Of a stretch of DNA of 64,000 nt, positions 24,756 through 34,385 are shown piece after piece. Location of the stretch: NCBI GenBank assembly GCA_963714995.1, contig CAVQQP010000017.1, positions 372,001 to 436,000 on the forward strand, read 5' to 3'. A program made the position numbers and the translations under genes. The notes under the pieces were generated by a model. That model saw only the letters and a program-made list of their open reading frames with translations, had not been told where the DNA came from and ran no database searches. Origin of the DNA: Prado023 sp963714995 (GTDB taxonomy: Bacteria; Actinomycetota; Actinomycetes; S36-B12; CAIYMF01). The stretch's first letter is position 1. The number at the start of each line of letters is the position of its first letter.

Positions 24756-26009
24756 GTGAGCACTCCAGCGCGGGACCGGCGCTGGCTGACCCGCAACGTC
24801 AAGGTGCTCTCCGCCGTCTCGCTGGCGCAGGATGCGGCCAGCGAGCTGATGTACCCGCTGCTGCCGATCCTGCTGACCACCACGTTGGGGGCCCCCGCCG
24901 CCGTCGTGGGGCTGGTCGAGGGCGTGGCCGAGGGAGTCGCCGCGGCCATGAAGTACCTGTCGGGCCGCTGGTCGGACCGCTACGGCCGCAAGCCGGCGGT
25001 CGCCGGTGGCTACGGGCTGGCGGCGCTGGGCAAGGTGATCATCGCGGCAGCCGCGGTGTGGCCGGTGGTCCTGCTCGGGCGAGTCGTGGACCGGATCGGC
25101 AAGGGGATCCGCGGGGCACCCCGCGACGCCCTGCTCGCCGAGGGCGTCGCCCCGCAGTCGCTGGGCAGGGTCTTCGGCTTCCATCGCGCGGCGGACACCC
25201 TCGGCGCGGTCATCGGCCCGCTGCTCGGCCTGGCGATCCTCACGGCCACCGACGACAACATCGGCCTGGCCCTCTGGATCGCCGTGATCCCGGCGCTGGT
25301 CAGCGTCGCCCTGGTCACCTTCACGAAGGAGACCCGGGAGGTGGCCCGACCTCGGCCCCCGGTGGCGACCACCGCCCCGAACCCGGGGTCCGCGGCCCCT
25401 GCGCGCGCACCGCTCCCCCACCGCGTCCGGGCGCTGGCCGCGGTGCTCGGGCTGTTCGCCCTGGTCAACTTCCCCGATGCGCTGATCCTGCTGCGCGTCC
25501 ATGAGCTCGGGTTCAGCGCAGCGCAGGTGGCCGGCGCCTATGCACTGTTCAACCTGGCCAGTGCCGCCATCGCGTACCCGGCCGGTGCGCTGAGCGACCG
25601 GTGGCCCCGCTCCCGGGTGTACGCCCTGGGCCTGGGCTGCTTCGCGGTCGGGTACGTCGGCCTGGGACTCGTGGACGGCGGATGGGCGGTGGTGGGCCTG
25701 CTGGTGGTCTACGGCGGGTTCGCCGGGATCACCGACGGGGTCGGCAAGGCCTGGATCAGCGCCCTGGCGCCACCGGAGGTCCGCGGCCACGCGCAGGGCC
25801 TCTTCCAGGGCCTGGCCGGGGCCGGGATCCTGGTCGCCGGGCTGTGGGCCGGGCTGATGTGGACCGCCGGGCCCGGATCGGGGGTCGTCCCGCTGCTGCT
25901 GTCGGGCGCCGTCGCCGCGGGGTGCGCGATCGGGCTCTGGCTGTTCGGACGCCGGCTCGACCCGGACGACGCCATGCTCGGCACGGGAGGAGTCAGCGCC
26001 GCCGGATGA
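24756..26009 (+). CDS. MFS transporter
   Basis: 417-aa major facilitator permease with about twelve transmembrane helices in two halves split by an Ala/Pro-rich cytoplasmic loop near residues 200-225. The MFS loop 2-3 signature appears as GRWSDRYGRKPAVAGG (half 1) and GALSDRWPRSRVYALG (half 2), and RIGKGIRGAPRDALLAEG follows helix 4. Substrate unknown; the pattern resembles drug/metabolite efflux MFS proteins. GTG 24756 has TACTCT ending exactly 7 nt upstream (leaderless). Its 3' end overlaps the convergent rsmB by 17 bp. Confidence 0.9.
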   Translation: MSTPARDRRWLTRNVKVLSAVSLAQDAASELMYPLLPILLTTTLGAPAAVVGLVEGVAEGVAAAMKYLSGRWSDRYGRKPAVAGGYGLAALGKVIIAAAAVWPVVLLGRVVDRIGKGIRGAPRDALLAEGVAPQSLGRVFGFHRAADTLGAVIGPLLGLAILTATDDNIGLALWIAVIPALVSVALVTFTKETREVARPRPPVATTAPNPGSAAPARAPLPHRVRALAAVLGLFALVNFPDALILLRVHELGFSAAQVAGAYALFNLASAAIAYPAGALSDRWPRSRVYALGLGCFAVGYVGLGLVDGGWAVVGLLVVYGGFAGITDGVGKAWISALAPPEVRGHAQGLFQGLAGAGILVAGLWAGLMWTAGPGSGVVPLLLSGAVAAGCAIGLWLFGRRLDPDDAMLGTGGVSAAG

Positions 26010-27465
26010 GGGCCGCGAACATGCCGTCGGTGTCGTGCTCCCCGGGCCAGAGCCGCAGGTACGGACCCGACACGGCGCCGGGCGGGAGCGCCAGCTCGGG
26101 GCGATCCCCGATCGGGATGACCTCACCCCCGAGCCGATCCGCGGTGGCCACGACCGCCTCGGTCTCGGCCAGGTGCGGTGAGCAGGTGACGTAGAGCACC
26201 AGCCCGCCGGGTCGCACCACCTCGAGCGCCCGCGCCAGGAGGCGGCGCTGCAGCGCCGTGAGCTCGGCGAGGTCGTCGGCCGAGCGGCGCCATCGCGACT
26301 CGGGCCGCCGGCGCAGGGCTCCCAGGCCCGTGCAGGGCGCATCGAGCAGGACCCGGTCGTAGCCGCTGCCGATGTCCTCGGTGGTGGCGTCGGCCACCAG
26401 GACCTCATGGCGGCCCTGGATCGGGCGCAGGGATGCGCGGACCAGCTCGGCGCGATGGGCGTGCAGCTCGACCGCGGTGAGCGACCCGCCGCGCCGCACC
26501 ACCTGTCCGGCCAGGAGGGCGGCCTTGCCACCCGGGCCGGCGCACATGTCCAGCCAGCGCCCATCGGAGCCGTCGAGCGCAGCGTCGGCCAGCGCGAGGG
26601 CCACCACCTGGCTGCCCTCGTCCTGGACGCCCGCGGCGCCCGTGGCCACCTCGGGGATCGTCGCCGGGTTCACCGCATCGACCCGCACGGCCAGCCGGGA
26701 CAGGACGCCGTCGTGCGCCGTCACGCCCTGCGCCGCCAGCCTCTGCGCCAGATCCTCGCGCTCCATCGTGCGTGCGACCAGGGTGACGGCCCCCGGGGCG
26801 TTGTCCGCCAGCAGCTCGGCGCGGGTGTCCTCCCAGGTGCGCCCGGGCTTCGAGGCTGCCAGCGCATCGTGGACACCGCCCACGATCCACGCCGGGTGCG
26901 AGGTGGTGACCGCGAGGTGCGCCACCGGGTCCGCTGTCAGGGCAGGCAGTGCCCGGGAGCCCACCAGGTGGTCGATCCAGTCCTCGGCGGAGCCCCCGCG
27001 CGCCACCCGGCGCAGCACGGCATTGGCGAACCCGGCCGCCCCCTGGTTCACGGTCTGGCGGACCAGCTCGACCGTCTCCCCGACCGCCGCGTGGTCGCTG
27101 ACCCGCATGTTGTGCAGCTGGTGGACGCCCAGGCGCAGGGCGTTGAGCAGCTCCGGCTGCAGGGTGTCGAGCCCGCGGTCCACGCAGTCAGCCAGGATCG
27201 CGTCGTGGCGCCCCCGCCAGCGCAGCGCGCCGTAGCCGAGCTCGGTGGCGAACCCTGCGTCGCGACCGGAGAGCCGGTGGTGGGCCAGGATCCGGGGCCA
27301 GGCGATGTTCGCATAGGCCCCGTCGAGCTCCACGGCACGGAACAGGTCGAGGGCGGCCAGGCGGGCCGGATCCATCCGGGCGGGCCTGCCAGGGGGCTTG
27401 GCTGGGGGGCGGCCACCCGTGCGGGGCTTCCCACCGCCGCCGCGCGGGTCCCGGGTGTCAGCCAA
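25993..27465 (-). CDS. rsmB: 16S rRNA (cytosine-967-C5)-methyltransferase
   Basis: SAM-dependent RNA m5C methyltransferase acting on helix 31 of 16S rRNA. Order: basic Gly/Pro-rich head (1-30), NusB-like RNA-binding domain (~32-160), then the Rossmann methyltransferase with SAM motif DMCAGPGGKAALLAG and the two catalytic cysteines in LLDAPCTGLGALRRRPE and YVTCSPHLAETE. 490 aa is normal. The ATG overlaps the end of fmt by 8 nt, placing it last in the long pyr-metK-priA-def-fmt run; the fmt-rsmB order is widespread in bacteria. Confidence 0.95.
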   Translation of the reverse strand: MADTRDPRGGGGKPRTGGRPPAKPPGRPARMDPARLAALDLFRAVELDGAYANIAWPRILAHHRLSGRDAGFATELGYGALRWRGRHDAILADCVDRGLDTLQPELLNALRLGVHQLHNMRVSDHAAVGETVELVRQTVNQGAAGFANAVLRRVARGGSAEDWIDHLVGSRALPALTADPVAHLAVTTSHPAWIVGGVHDALAASKPGRTWEDTRAELLADNAPGAVTLVARTMEREDLAQRLAAQGVTAHDGVLSRLAVRVDAVNPATIPEVATGAAGVQDEGSQVVALALADAALDGSDGRWLDMCAGPGGKAALLAGQVVRRGGSLTAVELHAHRAELVRASLRPIQGRHEVLVADATTEDIGSGYDRVLLDAPCTGLGALRRRPESRWRRSADDLAELTALQRRLLARALEVVRPGGLVLYVTCSPHLAETEAVVATADRLGGEVIPIGDRPELALPPGAVSGPYLRLWPGEHDTDGMFAALIRRR

Positions 27466-28384
27466 GGCGCTCGCCCGGCTCCACCCGCACGCCGCGGGCC
27501 CAGTCGCCGGCGGCCATCAGCTTCTTGCCCTCGGCCTTGACCTCGCCGAGGAGCACCGCATGCGTGGCCGTGCCGACCCAGACGCGGTTCTTGGACACCC
27601 GGATCTCAGCGGCCGCCAGATCCAGCACCTCGGGCGCGAGCTGAACCGGACCGAGCTTCAGCCGCTCGCCGCGGAACTCGCTCCACGCCCCCGGCGCGGG
27701 CGTGCATCCGCGGATCAGCCGGTCGACCCGCATCGCCGGATCGGTCCAGACCACCCGTGCGTCCTCGACCCGGATCTTGGGGGCGAGGCTCACGTCCGCA
27801 CTCGACTGCGGGACGGCGACCAGGGCGCCGGACTCGAGCCCGTCGAGGGTGGCGACCAGCAGCCCGGCCCCGGACACTGCCAGGCGGTCCAGGAGGTCAC
27901 CGGCGGTGTCGGTGGGCCCGATGGTGTCCGTGACGACGCCGAACACCGGGCCGGTGTCCAGGCCCTGCTCCAGCCGGAAGGTGCTCGCCCCGGTGACCTC
28001 GTCCCCGGCCATCACCGCATGCTGCACGGGGGCGGCTCCTCGCCATGCCGGCAGCAGCGAGAAGTGCAGGTTGATCCAGCCATGGGTGGGGATCGCCAGT
28101 GCCGCCGGGGGGATCAGGCCGCCGTAGGCCACGATCGGGGCAGCGTCCGGCGCGATCTGGGCCAGCCGCGCCAGGAACTCGGGATCGCTGGCGCGAGCCG
28201 GGCGCAGGACCTCGATGCCCTCGGCCAGGGCGATCTCGGCCACCGGGGACGGCATCAGGCGACGGCCACGACCCGACGGGGCGTCAGGCCGGGTCAGGAC
28301 GGCGACGACCTCGTGCGGAGAGGCCAGGATCGCCCGCAGCGAGGGCACCGCCGCCTCCGGGGTGCCCGCGAACAGGACCCGCAT
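27458..28384 (-). CDS. fmt: methionyl-tRNA formyltransferase
   Basis: Transfers formyl from 10-formyl-THF to Met-tRNA(i). 308 aa. Seen: MRVLFAGTPEAAVPSL at the N-terminus, the active-site block INLHFSLLPAWRGAAPVQHAV with the catalytic Asn/His, and GLDTGPVF with the catalytic Asp; a C-terminal OB-type domain follows. The frame is open upstream, but ATG 28384 begins the family homology and overlaps the def stop by one base (TGATG), a typical coupling. Works with def on the same message. Confidence 0.97.
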   Translation of the reverse strand: MRVLFAGTPEAAVPSLRAILASPHEVVAVLTRPDAPSGRGRRLMPSPVAEIALAEGIEVLRPARASDPEFLARLAQIAPDAAPIVAYGGLIPPAALAIPTHGWINLHFSLLPAWRGAAPVQHAVMAGDEVTGASTFRLEQGLDTGPVFGVVTDTIGPTDTAGDLLDRLAVSGAGLLVATLDGLESGALVAVPQSSADVSLAPKIRVEDARVVWTDPAMRVDRLIRGCTPAPGAWSEFRGERLKLGPVQLAPEVLDLAAAEIRVSKNRVWVGTATHAVLLGEVKAEGKKLMAAGDWARGVRVEPGERLG

Positions 28385-28929
28385 CAGCCGAGGCCGGGGC
28401 GCAGCGAGTGCGGGCTGAAGCGCACGACCGGGGCCGGCGTGCCGAACCACTCGGACTCCCGGATCTCCTTCATCGCGATCTTGCGGGTCGCGGTGTCGAG
28501 CCTGTCGATGAACAGGATGCCGTCGAGGTGGTCGGTCTCGTGCTGGACGCAGCGGGCGAGCAGCTCCGAGCCCTCGATGATGACCGGCTCGCCGTGCATG
28601 TTCATGCCCTTCGCCACGACCCGCATCGCCCGCTTCGTGTCGTAGGTGAGCCCGGGAAGGGACAGGCACCCCTCCTCGCCGTCCTGCTCCTCCTCGGACA
28701 GGTCCAGGCTGGGGTTGATCAGGTGGCCGACGACGTCGTCGACCCAGTACGTGAACACCCGCAGCGACACGCCGATCTGCGGCGCGGCCAGCCCGACTCC
28801 GGGGGCGTCCATCATCGTGTCGGTCAGGTCCGCCACGAGCGTGCGCAGCTCCTTGTCGAACGTCTCGACCGGGGCCGCGGGCGTGCGCAGGACGGGGTCG
28901 CCGAACAGTCGGATGGGTTGCAGCGGCAT
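28384..28929 (-). CDS. def: peptide deformylase
   Basis: Metalloenzyme removing the formyl group from nascent N-termini. 181 aa. Seen: motif 1 GVGLAAPQIG, motif 2 EGCLSLPG with the metal-binding Cys, and motif 3 QHETDHLDG with two metal His and the catalytic Glu. All three are intact. It follows priA after 20 nt and precedes fmt with a one-base overlap, so formylation and deformylation enzymes are made together. Confidence 0.97.
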   Translation of the reverse strand: MPLQPIRLFGDPVLRTPAAPVETFDKELRTLVADLTDTMMDAPGVGLAAPQIGVSLRVFTYWVDDVVGHLINPSLDLSEEEQDGEEGCLSLPGLTYDTKRAMRVVAKGMNMHGEPVIIEGSELLARCVQHETDHLDGILFIDRLDTATRKIAMKEIRESEWFGTPAPVVRFSPHSLRPGLG

Positions 28930-28949
28930 GCCCGCATTCTACGGGCGGA

Positions 28950-30953
28950 TCACCTCAGGGCCACCGGATCCATCCGGACCGAGACCATCGGCGCCCTGCG
29001 GGCGCTGCGCGCGGCCTGCAGCCGGTGCAGTGCTGCCGTCAGGTGCGGCCCGTCGGCGATCGAGACGGCCAGGAGCCAGGTCACGGCGTCCTGGGGGCCG
29101 GGCAGCGGACCCGATCGCCTCAGCACCATGTCACCGAGCTCCGCGGACAGCGCGTCGGCCACCTCGAGCGTGGGCAGTGCGGGCCCGGTCAGCTGGGCGA
29201 CCCGCACCGCCGGGGGCAGGTGCAGTGCGGCGCGCTCGGCGAGCTCGCGGTCGGCGTAGCCGCGCGGATCCCAGCGGATCAGCGCCTGCACCTCGCGGAT
29301 GTCGGAGTCCCCGACGACCAGCACCCGGCCACCCTCGGACGCGGATCGGACCAGGGCCGCGGCGGCGAACCACCGGCGCAGCACCTCCTCGGCCACCCGC
29401 AGGCCGGGCCGGGAGAGGGCCGCCTCCGCATCGAGGAGGACCAGGGCGCTGTACCCCGTCGGCCCGGGATCGGGCTCTGCGCCGGGCGTGGCCACCACCA
29501 TGACGTCCGTGCGGGTCAGGGTCCGGACGTGCTCCTCGCCCGACGAGGTGACCACCTGCACCCCGGGGAGGGCCCGACCGAACTCCTCCGCCGTGCGCCG
29601 GACCCCCACGACCACGGCGCGCACCACCTGGCCGGCACATACCGGGCACCGCCAGTCCGGGACCGGGCCGTGGGCACGGCACGTGGGGCGCCGGTCGGGG
29701 CCCTGGGCCTGCATCGGCCGGGCGCACTGCGGGCACCCGACCGGCTCGCGACACGACTGGCACGCCAGCATCGGCAGGTACCCGGCGCGCGGGACGCTGA
29801 CCAGCACCGGGCCGCTGGGTATCGCGGTGCGCAGCATCTCGATGGCCACCGAGGGGATCCGCGACGCGGACCGGGCCGGGTCCGCGACCATGTCCACGGC
29901 CACCTGCACGCGCGGCATGCGGGTGCGCAGGACCGTCCGCGGGACCTCGAGGGGCGCCAGCCACCCCGAGGCCGCCATCCTGGCCCCCTCGAGGGTCACG
30001 CAGGAGCCGCCGACCACCAGGGAGGCGCCCGTCTCAGCGCTGCGCAGGGCGGCGACCTCCCGGGCGTGCCAGCCCGGGGCCTGTGGCTCTGCCAGGGAGT
30101 CGTCGCCGTCGTCCCAGACGATGATCAGGCCCAGGTCGACGACGGGGGCGAACACCGACGCCCGGGTGCCGACGACGACGCGGGCGGCACCCGACAGCAC
30201 GCCCAGGAAGGCCCGGTAGCGGGCCTCCGGCCCGGACTCGGCAGCCAGACGGACGGGGTCGAGGCCGCCCTCGGCCAGCGCGGCCACGATCCGGTCGACC
30301 TCAGCAGCATCCGGTGCGACCACGAGGACGCCGCGCCCGCGGGCACGCACCGTGCGGGCCAGCTCGGCGATCCGCGCGCCCACCTGCTCACCGGGCGCAG
30401 ACACCCACAGGGCGCGCATCGGCGCCGGCCCGCCGACGCCGGCCAGGAGCTCGGCACCACCCCGGTAGGAGGCCCAGGCGGCCGGGTCCACGGGATCCAG
30501 CGGCACGGGGTCGGCCGGGGCCGCTGACGCACGGGACTCCACGCGGGCGTGCCTGGGCGGGATGGCGAAGCGCAGGACGTCGGCCAGGGTGCCTGCATAG
30601 CGATCGGCCACCGACCGGCACAGGGCGGCGATCTCGGCAGTGAGCACCGCGGGACCATGCACCGAGCTCAGGGGCTGCAGGGCGCGCTCGGAGGTCTCGA
30701 CCCGCTCCAGGACGAACCCGTCGACCAACCGGCCCGCCAGCCGCACGCGCACCCGGACACCGGGCTGCGCAGCCGCCGCCAGCTTCTGCGGGACCTCGTA
30801 GTCGAACACGCGGTCCAGGTGCGGGACCGGGGTGAGCAGGGCGACGCGGGCCACGGGCAGCGTCTCGGCCGCCGGATGGCGCACCCGCACGCGTGCCGCC
30901 CGCCTCGGCGCTGCCGGCTCGTCGGGGAGCAGCGGGATCTGGCCCTGGGTCAT
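28950..30953 (-). CDS. priA: primosomal protein N' (PriA), helicase motifs degenerate
   Basis: 667-aa actinobacterial PriA-like replication-restart protein. Seen: the 3'BD domain (RVALLTPVPHLDRVFDYEVPQKL, about 35-57) and the paired zinc cysteines in CQSCREPVGCPQC and CRAHG...WRCPVCAGQ. The Walker A region reads PMRALWVSAPGEQVG with no GK(T/S), and the DEAH-box position reads VWDDGDD, so ATP-driven unwinding is unlikely. Degenerate helicase motifs are known for actinobacterial PriA. ATG 30953 overlaps the upstream GNAT stop (ATGA). Confidence 0.93.
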   Translation of the reverse strand: MTQGQIPLLPDEPAAPRRAARVRVRHPAAETLPVARVALLTPVPHLDRVFDYEVPQKLAAAAQPGVRVRVRLAGRLVDGFVLERVETSERALQPLSSVHGPAVLTAEIAALCRSVADRYAGTLADVLRFAIPPRHARVESRASAAPADPVPLDPVDPAAWASYRGGAELLAGVGGPAPMRALWVSAPGEQVGARIAELARTVRARGRGVLVVAPDAAEVDRIVAALAEGGLDPVRLAAESGPEARYRAFLGVLSGAARVVVGTRASVFAPVVDLGLIIVWDDGDDSLAEPQAPGWHAREVAALRSAETGASLVVGGSCVTLEGARMAASGWLAPLEVPRTVLRTRMPRVQVAVDMVADPARSASRIPSVAIEMLRTAIPSGPVLVSVPRAGYLPMLACQSCREPVGCPQCARPMQAQGPDRRPTCRAHGPVPDWRCPVCAGQVVRAVVVGVRRTAEEFGRALPGVQVVTSSGEEHVRTLTRTDVMVVATPGAEPDPGPTGYSALVLLDAEAALSRPGLRVAEEVLRRWFAAAALVRSASEGGRVLVVGDSDIREVQALIRWDPRGYADRELAERAALHLPPAVRVAQLTGPALPTLEVADALSAELGDMVLRRSGPLPGPQDAVTWLLAVSIADGPHLTAALHRLQAARSARRAPMVSVRMDPVALR

Positions 30954-31870
30954 GGTGCGCTGCCCGCACCGCCCAGCGGGATGGCCCAGTGCGTGAACGA
31001 GCGGGTGACCCGCATGCCCAGCCGTTCGTAGAAGGGCAGGGCCCCGGTGTTCGAGTCCGTGGACAGGCACGTGGCCCGCCGACCGCGGGCGTGCGCCAGC
31101 GCGAACGCCCGCTGCAGCAGGGCGCTGCCGATCCCACGACCGCGGAACTGCGGGTGGGTGGCCAGCTTGTCGACCCACAGCTCCTGCCCGTCGTCGATCA
31201 GGAATGCGGCCCCGACGATCCGGCCGTCGGCACCCACCGCGACCTGCAGCTGGTCCGCGGAGAACCCCTCCCGGTGGGTGACCAGGGCCTGCCACGTGGC
31301 CAGCGTCGAGGGCGGCCTGTCGGGCCACTCGCTGAACGCCAGCTCCATCATCTCGAGCGCCTCGACCTCGTCGGCGGGCGTGGAATCGCGCACAACGACC
31401 CCTGGCACGTCCGTCTGTCCCGGCGCACCGTGCCCCTCGTGATCCAGGCGCAGGACCCACGCCGTGCGGACCGGCATCGATCCGGCGGCCCGGAGCAGCG
31501 CGATGGCGTCGGTGCGGCAGTCCTCCACCGTCTGGCCGATCCGGTCGGCACCCAGCTCCCGGGCGCGGTGCACGGACCAGTCCACCAGCGCCCGGCCGAG
31601 CCCGAGGCCCCGGTGATCGGGGTGGACGTCGGCCCACCGCGTGCGCCGGCGCAGCACCAGGCCCCACGCTGCCACCGCGCCCCCGGCGCCACGCACGATC
31701 AGGGCGTCCTGCGCCCGGTCGGCCTCGACGAGGTCGCCGACCAGGTCGGCACGCTCGTACATCTGCTCACCGGAGTCGTGGAGCTCGCAGGTGCGCACGA
31801 GGGTGACGACATCGTCGATGTCCTCGTCGGCCAGCGGGCTCGCGGTGAATCCCGCTGGCAGGACGATCAC
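30950..31870 (-). CDS. tandem GNAT acetyltransferase (mycothiol synthase-like)
   Basis: 306-aa protein with two GNAT domains. N-terminal copy: ADVHPDHRGLGLGRALVDWSV (about residues 80-100). C-terminal copy: VDKLATHPQFRGRGIGSALLQRAFALAHARG, then STDSNTGALPFYERLGM. Both acetyl-CoA loops look intact. Two-domain GNATs include mycothiol synthase MshD, but here the context is metK-priA, so the substrate is open. GTG 31870 overlaps the metK stop (GTGA), which fixes the start; a longer frame upstream overlaps metK and is rejected. Confidence 0.8.
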   Translation of the reverse strand: MIVLPAGFTASPLADEDIDDVVTLVRTCELHDSGEQMYERADLVGDLVEADRAQDALIVRGAGGAVAAWGLVLRRRTRWADVHPDHRGLGLGRALVDWSVHRARELGADRIGQTVEDCRTDAIALLRAAGSMPVRTAWVLRLDHEGHGAPGQTDVPGVVVRDSTPADEVEALEMMELAFSEWPDRPPSTLATWQALVTHREGFSADQLQVAVGADGRIVGAAFLIDDGQELWVDKLATHPQFRGRGIGSALLQRAFALAHARGRRATCLSTDSNTGALPFYERLGMRVTRSFTHWAIPLGGAGSAP

Positions 31871-33078
31871 AGGCCCGCGGCAGCCCGCAGGTCGTCGACG
31901 CGGTCCAGGCGCTCCCACGTGAAGGTGGAGCCGCCGGCGGACTCGCGACCGAAGTGGCCGTAGGCAGCCGTGGGGCGGTACGTCACGACCGAGGTGTCCA
32001 GCAGCTGCAGGTCGCGGATGATCGCTCCCGGGCGCAGGTCGAACACGTCGAGGACGGCCGTCTGGATCGCCTCATCGGGCAGGACGCCGGTGCCGAAGGT
32101 CTCGACGAACACACCCACCGGGTGCGCCTTGCCGATGGCGTAGGCGACCTGCACCTCGCAGGTGGTGGCAAGGCCGGCGGCGACCACGTTCTTGGCCACC
32201 CAGCGCATCGCGTAGGCCGCCGAGCGGTCCACCTTCGACGGGTCCTTGCCGGAGAACGCCCCACCGCCGTGACGGGCGAACCCGCCGTAGGTGTCGACGA
32301 TGATCTTGCGACCGGTCAGGCCGGCGTCGCCCATGGGCCCGCCGGTGACGAACCGGCCGGTCGGGTTCACGAGCAGCCGCACGCCCGAGGTGTCGAGGTC
32401 GAGGCCCGCGAGCACGGGCTCCACGACGAACTTGCGGATCTCCGGGGCGAGCGTGGCCTCGAGGTCGACGTCCTCGGCGTGCTGGGAGCTCACGACGATG
32501 GTGTCGAGGCTGACAGCCTGCTTGCCGTCGTAGCCGATGGTCACCTGGGTCTTGCCGTCCGGACGCAGGTAGGGCAGCTGGCCGGACTTGCGCACGGCGG
32601 TCAGCTGCTCGGCGAGCTGGTGGGCCAGGTGGATCGGCAGCGGCATGAGCTCCGGGGTGTCGGTGCAGGCGAAGCCGAACATGAGGCCCTGGTCGCCGGC
32701 GCCCTGACGGTCCAGGGCGTCACCCGACCCCTCGACGCGCTCCTCGAAGGCGTCGTCCACGCCCTGGGCGATGTCCGGGGACTGCCGGCCGATGGAGACC
32801 TGGACGCCGCAGGACTCGCCGTCGAAGCCCTTCTCGGAGTGGTCGTAGCCGATGTCGAGGACGACGCTGCGGATGATGTCCATCACCTCGGCGTAGCCCT
32901 CGGTGGTGACCTCGCCGGCCACGTGCACCTGGCCGGTGGTGAGCAGCGTCTCGACTGCGACGCGGGATGCGGGGTCCTGGCGCAGGAGGTCGTCGAGGAT
33001 GGCGTCGCTGATCTGGTCGGCCATCTTGTCGGGGTGTCCCTCGGTGACGGACTCCGAGGTGAACAGGCGTGAGGTCAT
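31867..33078 (-). CDS. metK: S-adenosylmethionine synthetase
   Basis: Makes SAM from methionine and ATP; 403 aa. Seen: GHPDKMADQISDA at the N-terminus, the ATP motif GAGDQGLMFGFA, and the phosphate-binding GGGAFSGKDPSKVDRS. ATG 33078 is preceded by AGAAGGG. The 62-nt gap to coaBC shows no SAM riboswitch structure that I could recognise. The gene continues into the GNAT and priA by short overlaps. Confidence 0.98.
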   Translation of the reverse strand: MTSRLFTSESVTEGHPDKMADQISDAILDDLLRQDPASRVAVETLLTTGQVHVAGEVTTEGYAEVMDIIRSVVLDIGYDHSEKGFDGESCGVQVSIGRQSPDIAQGVDDAFEERVEGSGDALDRQGAGDQGLMFGFACTDTPELMPLPIHLAHQLAEQLTAVRKSGQLPYLRPDGKTQVTIGYDGKQAVSLDTIVVSSQHAEDVDLEATLAPEIRKFVVEPVLAGLDLDTSGVRLLVNPTGRFVTGGPMGDAGLTGRKIIVDTYGGFARHGGGAFSGKDPSKVDRSAAYAMRWVAKNVVAAGLATTCEVQVAYAIGKAHPVGVFVETFGTGVLPDEAIQTAVLDVFDLRPGAIIRDLQLLDTSVVTYRPTAAYGHFGRESAGGSTFTWERLDRVDDLRAAAGL

Positions 33079-33140
33079 TGGGCAGGCCCTTCTGGGGGGT
33101 TCGATCGGGCACCTGCGGCCCGGCGTACTCAGAGCAGATC

Positions 33141-34385
33141 CTAGGCGGAGTTGGCCCGGATCCCGACCACGCGGTCCCAGACGGCGTGGGCGACCTCGGC
33201 CTTGGTGCCGGCGTACGGGCCGTCGACGGCCCCGTCGGGGGTGAGCAGGTGGACCTCGTTGTCGGGCCGGCCGAACACGGATCCACCCGACACGTCGTTG
33301 AGCACGAGCAGGTCCACGCCCTTGCGCGCGAGCTTGGCCCGGGCGTGCGCCAACGGGTCACCGCCTGCGTCGCCGGTCTCCGCGGCGAACCCGACGAGGA
33401 GTGTCCGGGAGGCCAGGCGCCCCGCCGCCCGTTCTGCGACGAGTCCGGCAAGGATGTCGGGGTTGCGGACCAGGGCGATCGGCTCGGGCGCACCGTCGGC
33501 GGTCTCGTCCTTCTTGATCTTGTCCGCCGCCACATCCGCCGGCCGGAAGTCGGCGACAGCCGCGGCCATCACGACCACATCGGACTCCACGGCCGCTGCC
33601 GTCACGGCCTGCTGCAGCTCCAGGGCGCTGCCCACCCGGACGACCGTGCACCCGGCGGGGTCGGGCAGCTCGACGTTGGCACTGAGCAGCGTCACCGACG
33701 CCCCACGCGCGGCGGCCGTCGAGGCCAGCGCGTAGCCCTGCAGGCCGCTGGAGCGGTTGCCGAGGAACCGCACGGGGTCCAGCGCCTCACGGGTGCCACC
33801 CGCGGTGACCGCGACCCGCACCCCGGCGAGGTCGCGCACGCCGCCGGTGTGCAGGACGGCGGTGAGCACGGCGGCGATCGCCTCCGGCTCGGGCATCCGA
33901 CCGGGGCCGGAATCGGCTCCGGTGAGCCGGCCCACGGCTGGGTCCAGGACGATCACGCCGCGCGCACGCAGCGTGGCGACGTTGGCCTGGGTGGCCGCGT
34001 GCACCCACATCTCGGTGTGCATGGCCGGGACCATGACCACCGGGCAGGCGGCGGTCAGGAGCGTGGCGGTGAGCAGGTCGTCGGCACGGCCGGTGGCTGC
34101 GCGCGACAGGAGGTCGGCGGTGGCCGGCGCCACGACCACGAGGTCGGCGGACTGCCCGAGCCGGACGTGCTCGACGCCCTCGACGTCCTCCCAGACCGTG
34201 GTGTGCACCGGATGCCCGGACAGGGCGGCCCAGGTGGCCGCACCGACGAAGTTCAGCGCCGACTCGGTGGGCACGACGCGCACGTCGTGCCCGGACTCGG
34301 TGAGCAGGCGCAGCAGGTGGGCGGCCTTGTAGGCCGCGATCCCGCCTGCGACGCCGAGGATGACGTGCGCAGGTGCGCTCGTCAG
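33141..34385 (-). CDS. coaBC: bifunctional phosphopantothenoylcysteine decarboxylase/synthetase (apparent CTG start)
   Basis: Coenzyme A biosynthesis: CoaB condenses phosphopantothenate with cysteine using CTP, and CoaC decarboxylates the product. CoaC half (1-~185): VILGVAGGIAAYKAAHLL, PTESALNFVGAATW, VPAMHTEMW. CoaB half: GVRVAVTAGGTREALDPVRFLGNRSSGLQG and DKIKKD. The conserved N-terminus begins ~35 codons upstream of the first in-frame GTG (34283). The only sensible start is CTG 34385, which overlaps the rpoZ stop (CTGA) and has AGAGGAG 5 nt upstream. Length from CTG is 414 aa, normal for the family. Confidence 0.93.
   Translation of the reverse strand: MTSAPAHVILGVAGGIAAYKAAHLLRLLTESGHDVRVVPTESALNFVGAATWAALSGHPVHTTVWEDVEGVEHVRLGQSADLVVVAPATADLLSRAATGRADDLLTATLLTAACPVVMVPAMHTEMWVHAATQANVATLRARGVIVLDPAVGRLTGADSGPGRMPEPEAIAAVLTAVLHTGGVRDLAGVRVAVTAGGTREALDPVRFLGNRSSGLQGYALASTAAARGASVTLLSANVELPDPAGCTVVRVGSALELQQAVTAAAVESDVVVMAAAVADFRPADVAADKIKKDETADGAPEPIALVRNPDILAGLVAERAAGRLASRTLLVGFAAETGDAGGDPLAHARAKLARKGVDLLVLNDVSGGSVFGRPDNEVHLLTPDGAVDGPYAGTKAEVAHAVWDRVVGIRANSA

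Noticed and set aside
33079..33140. SAM riboswitch upstream of metK
   Set aside because: The gap is only 62 nt with no multi-stem structure; metK appears to be read through from coaBC with a normal AGAAGGG.
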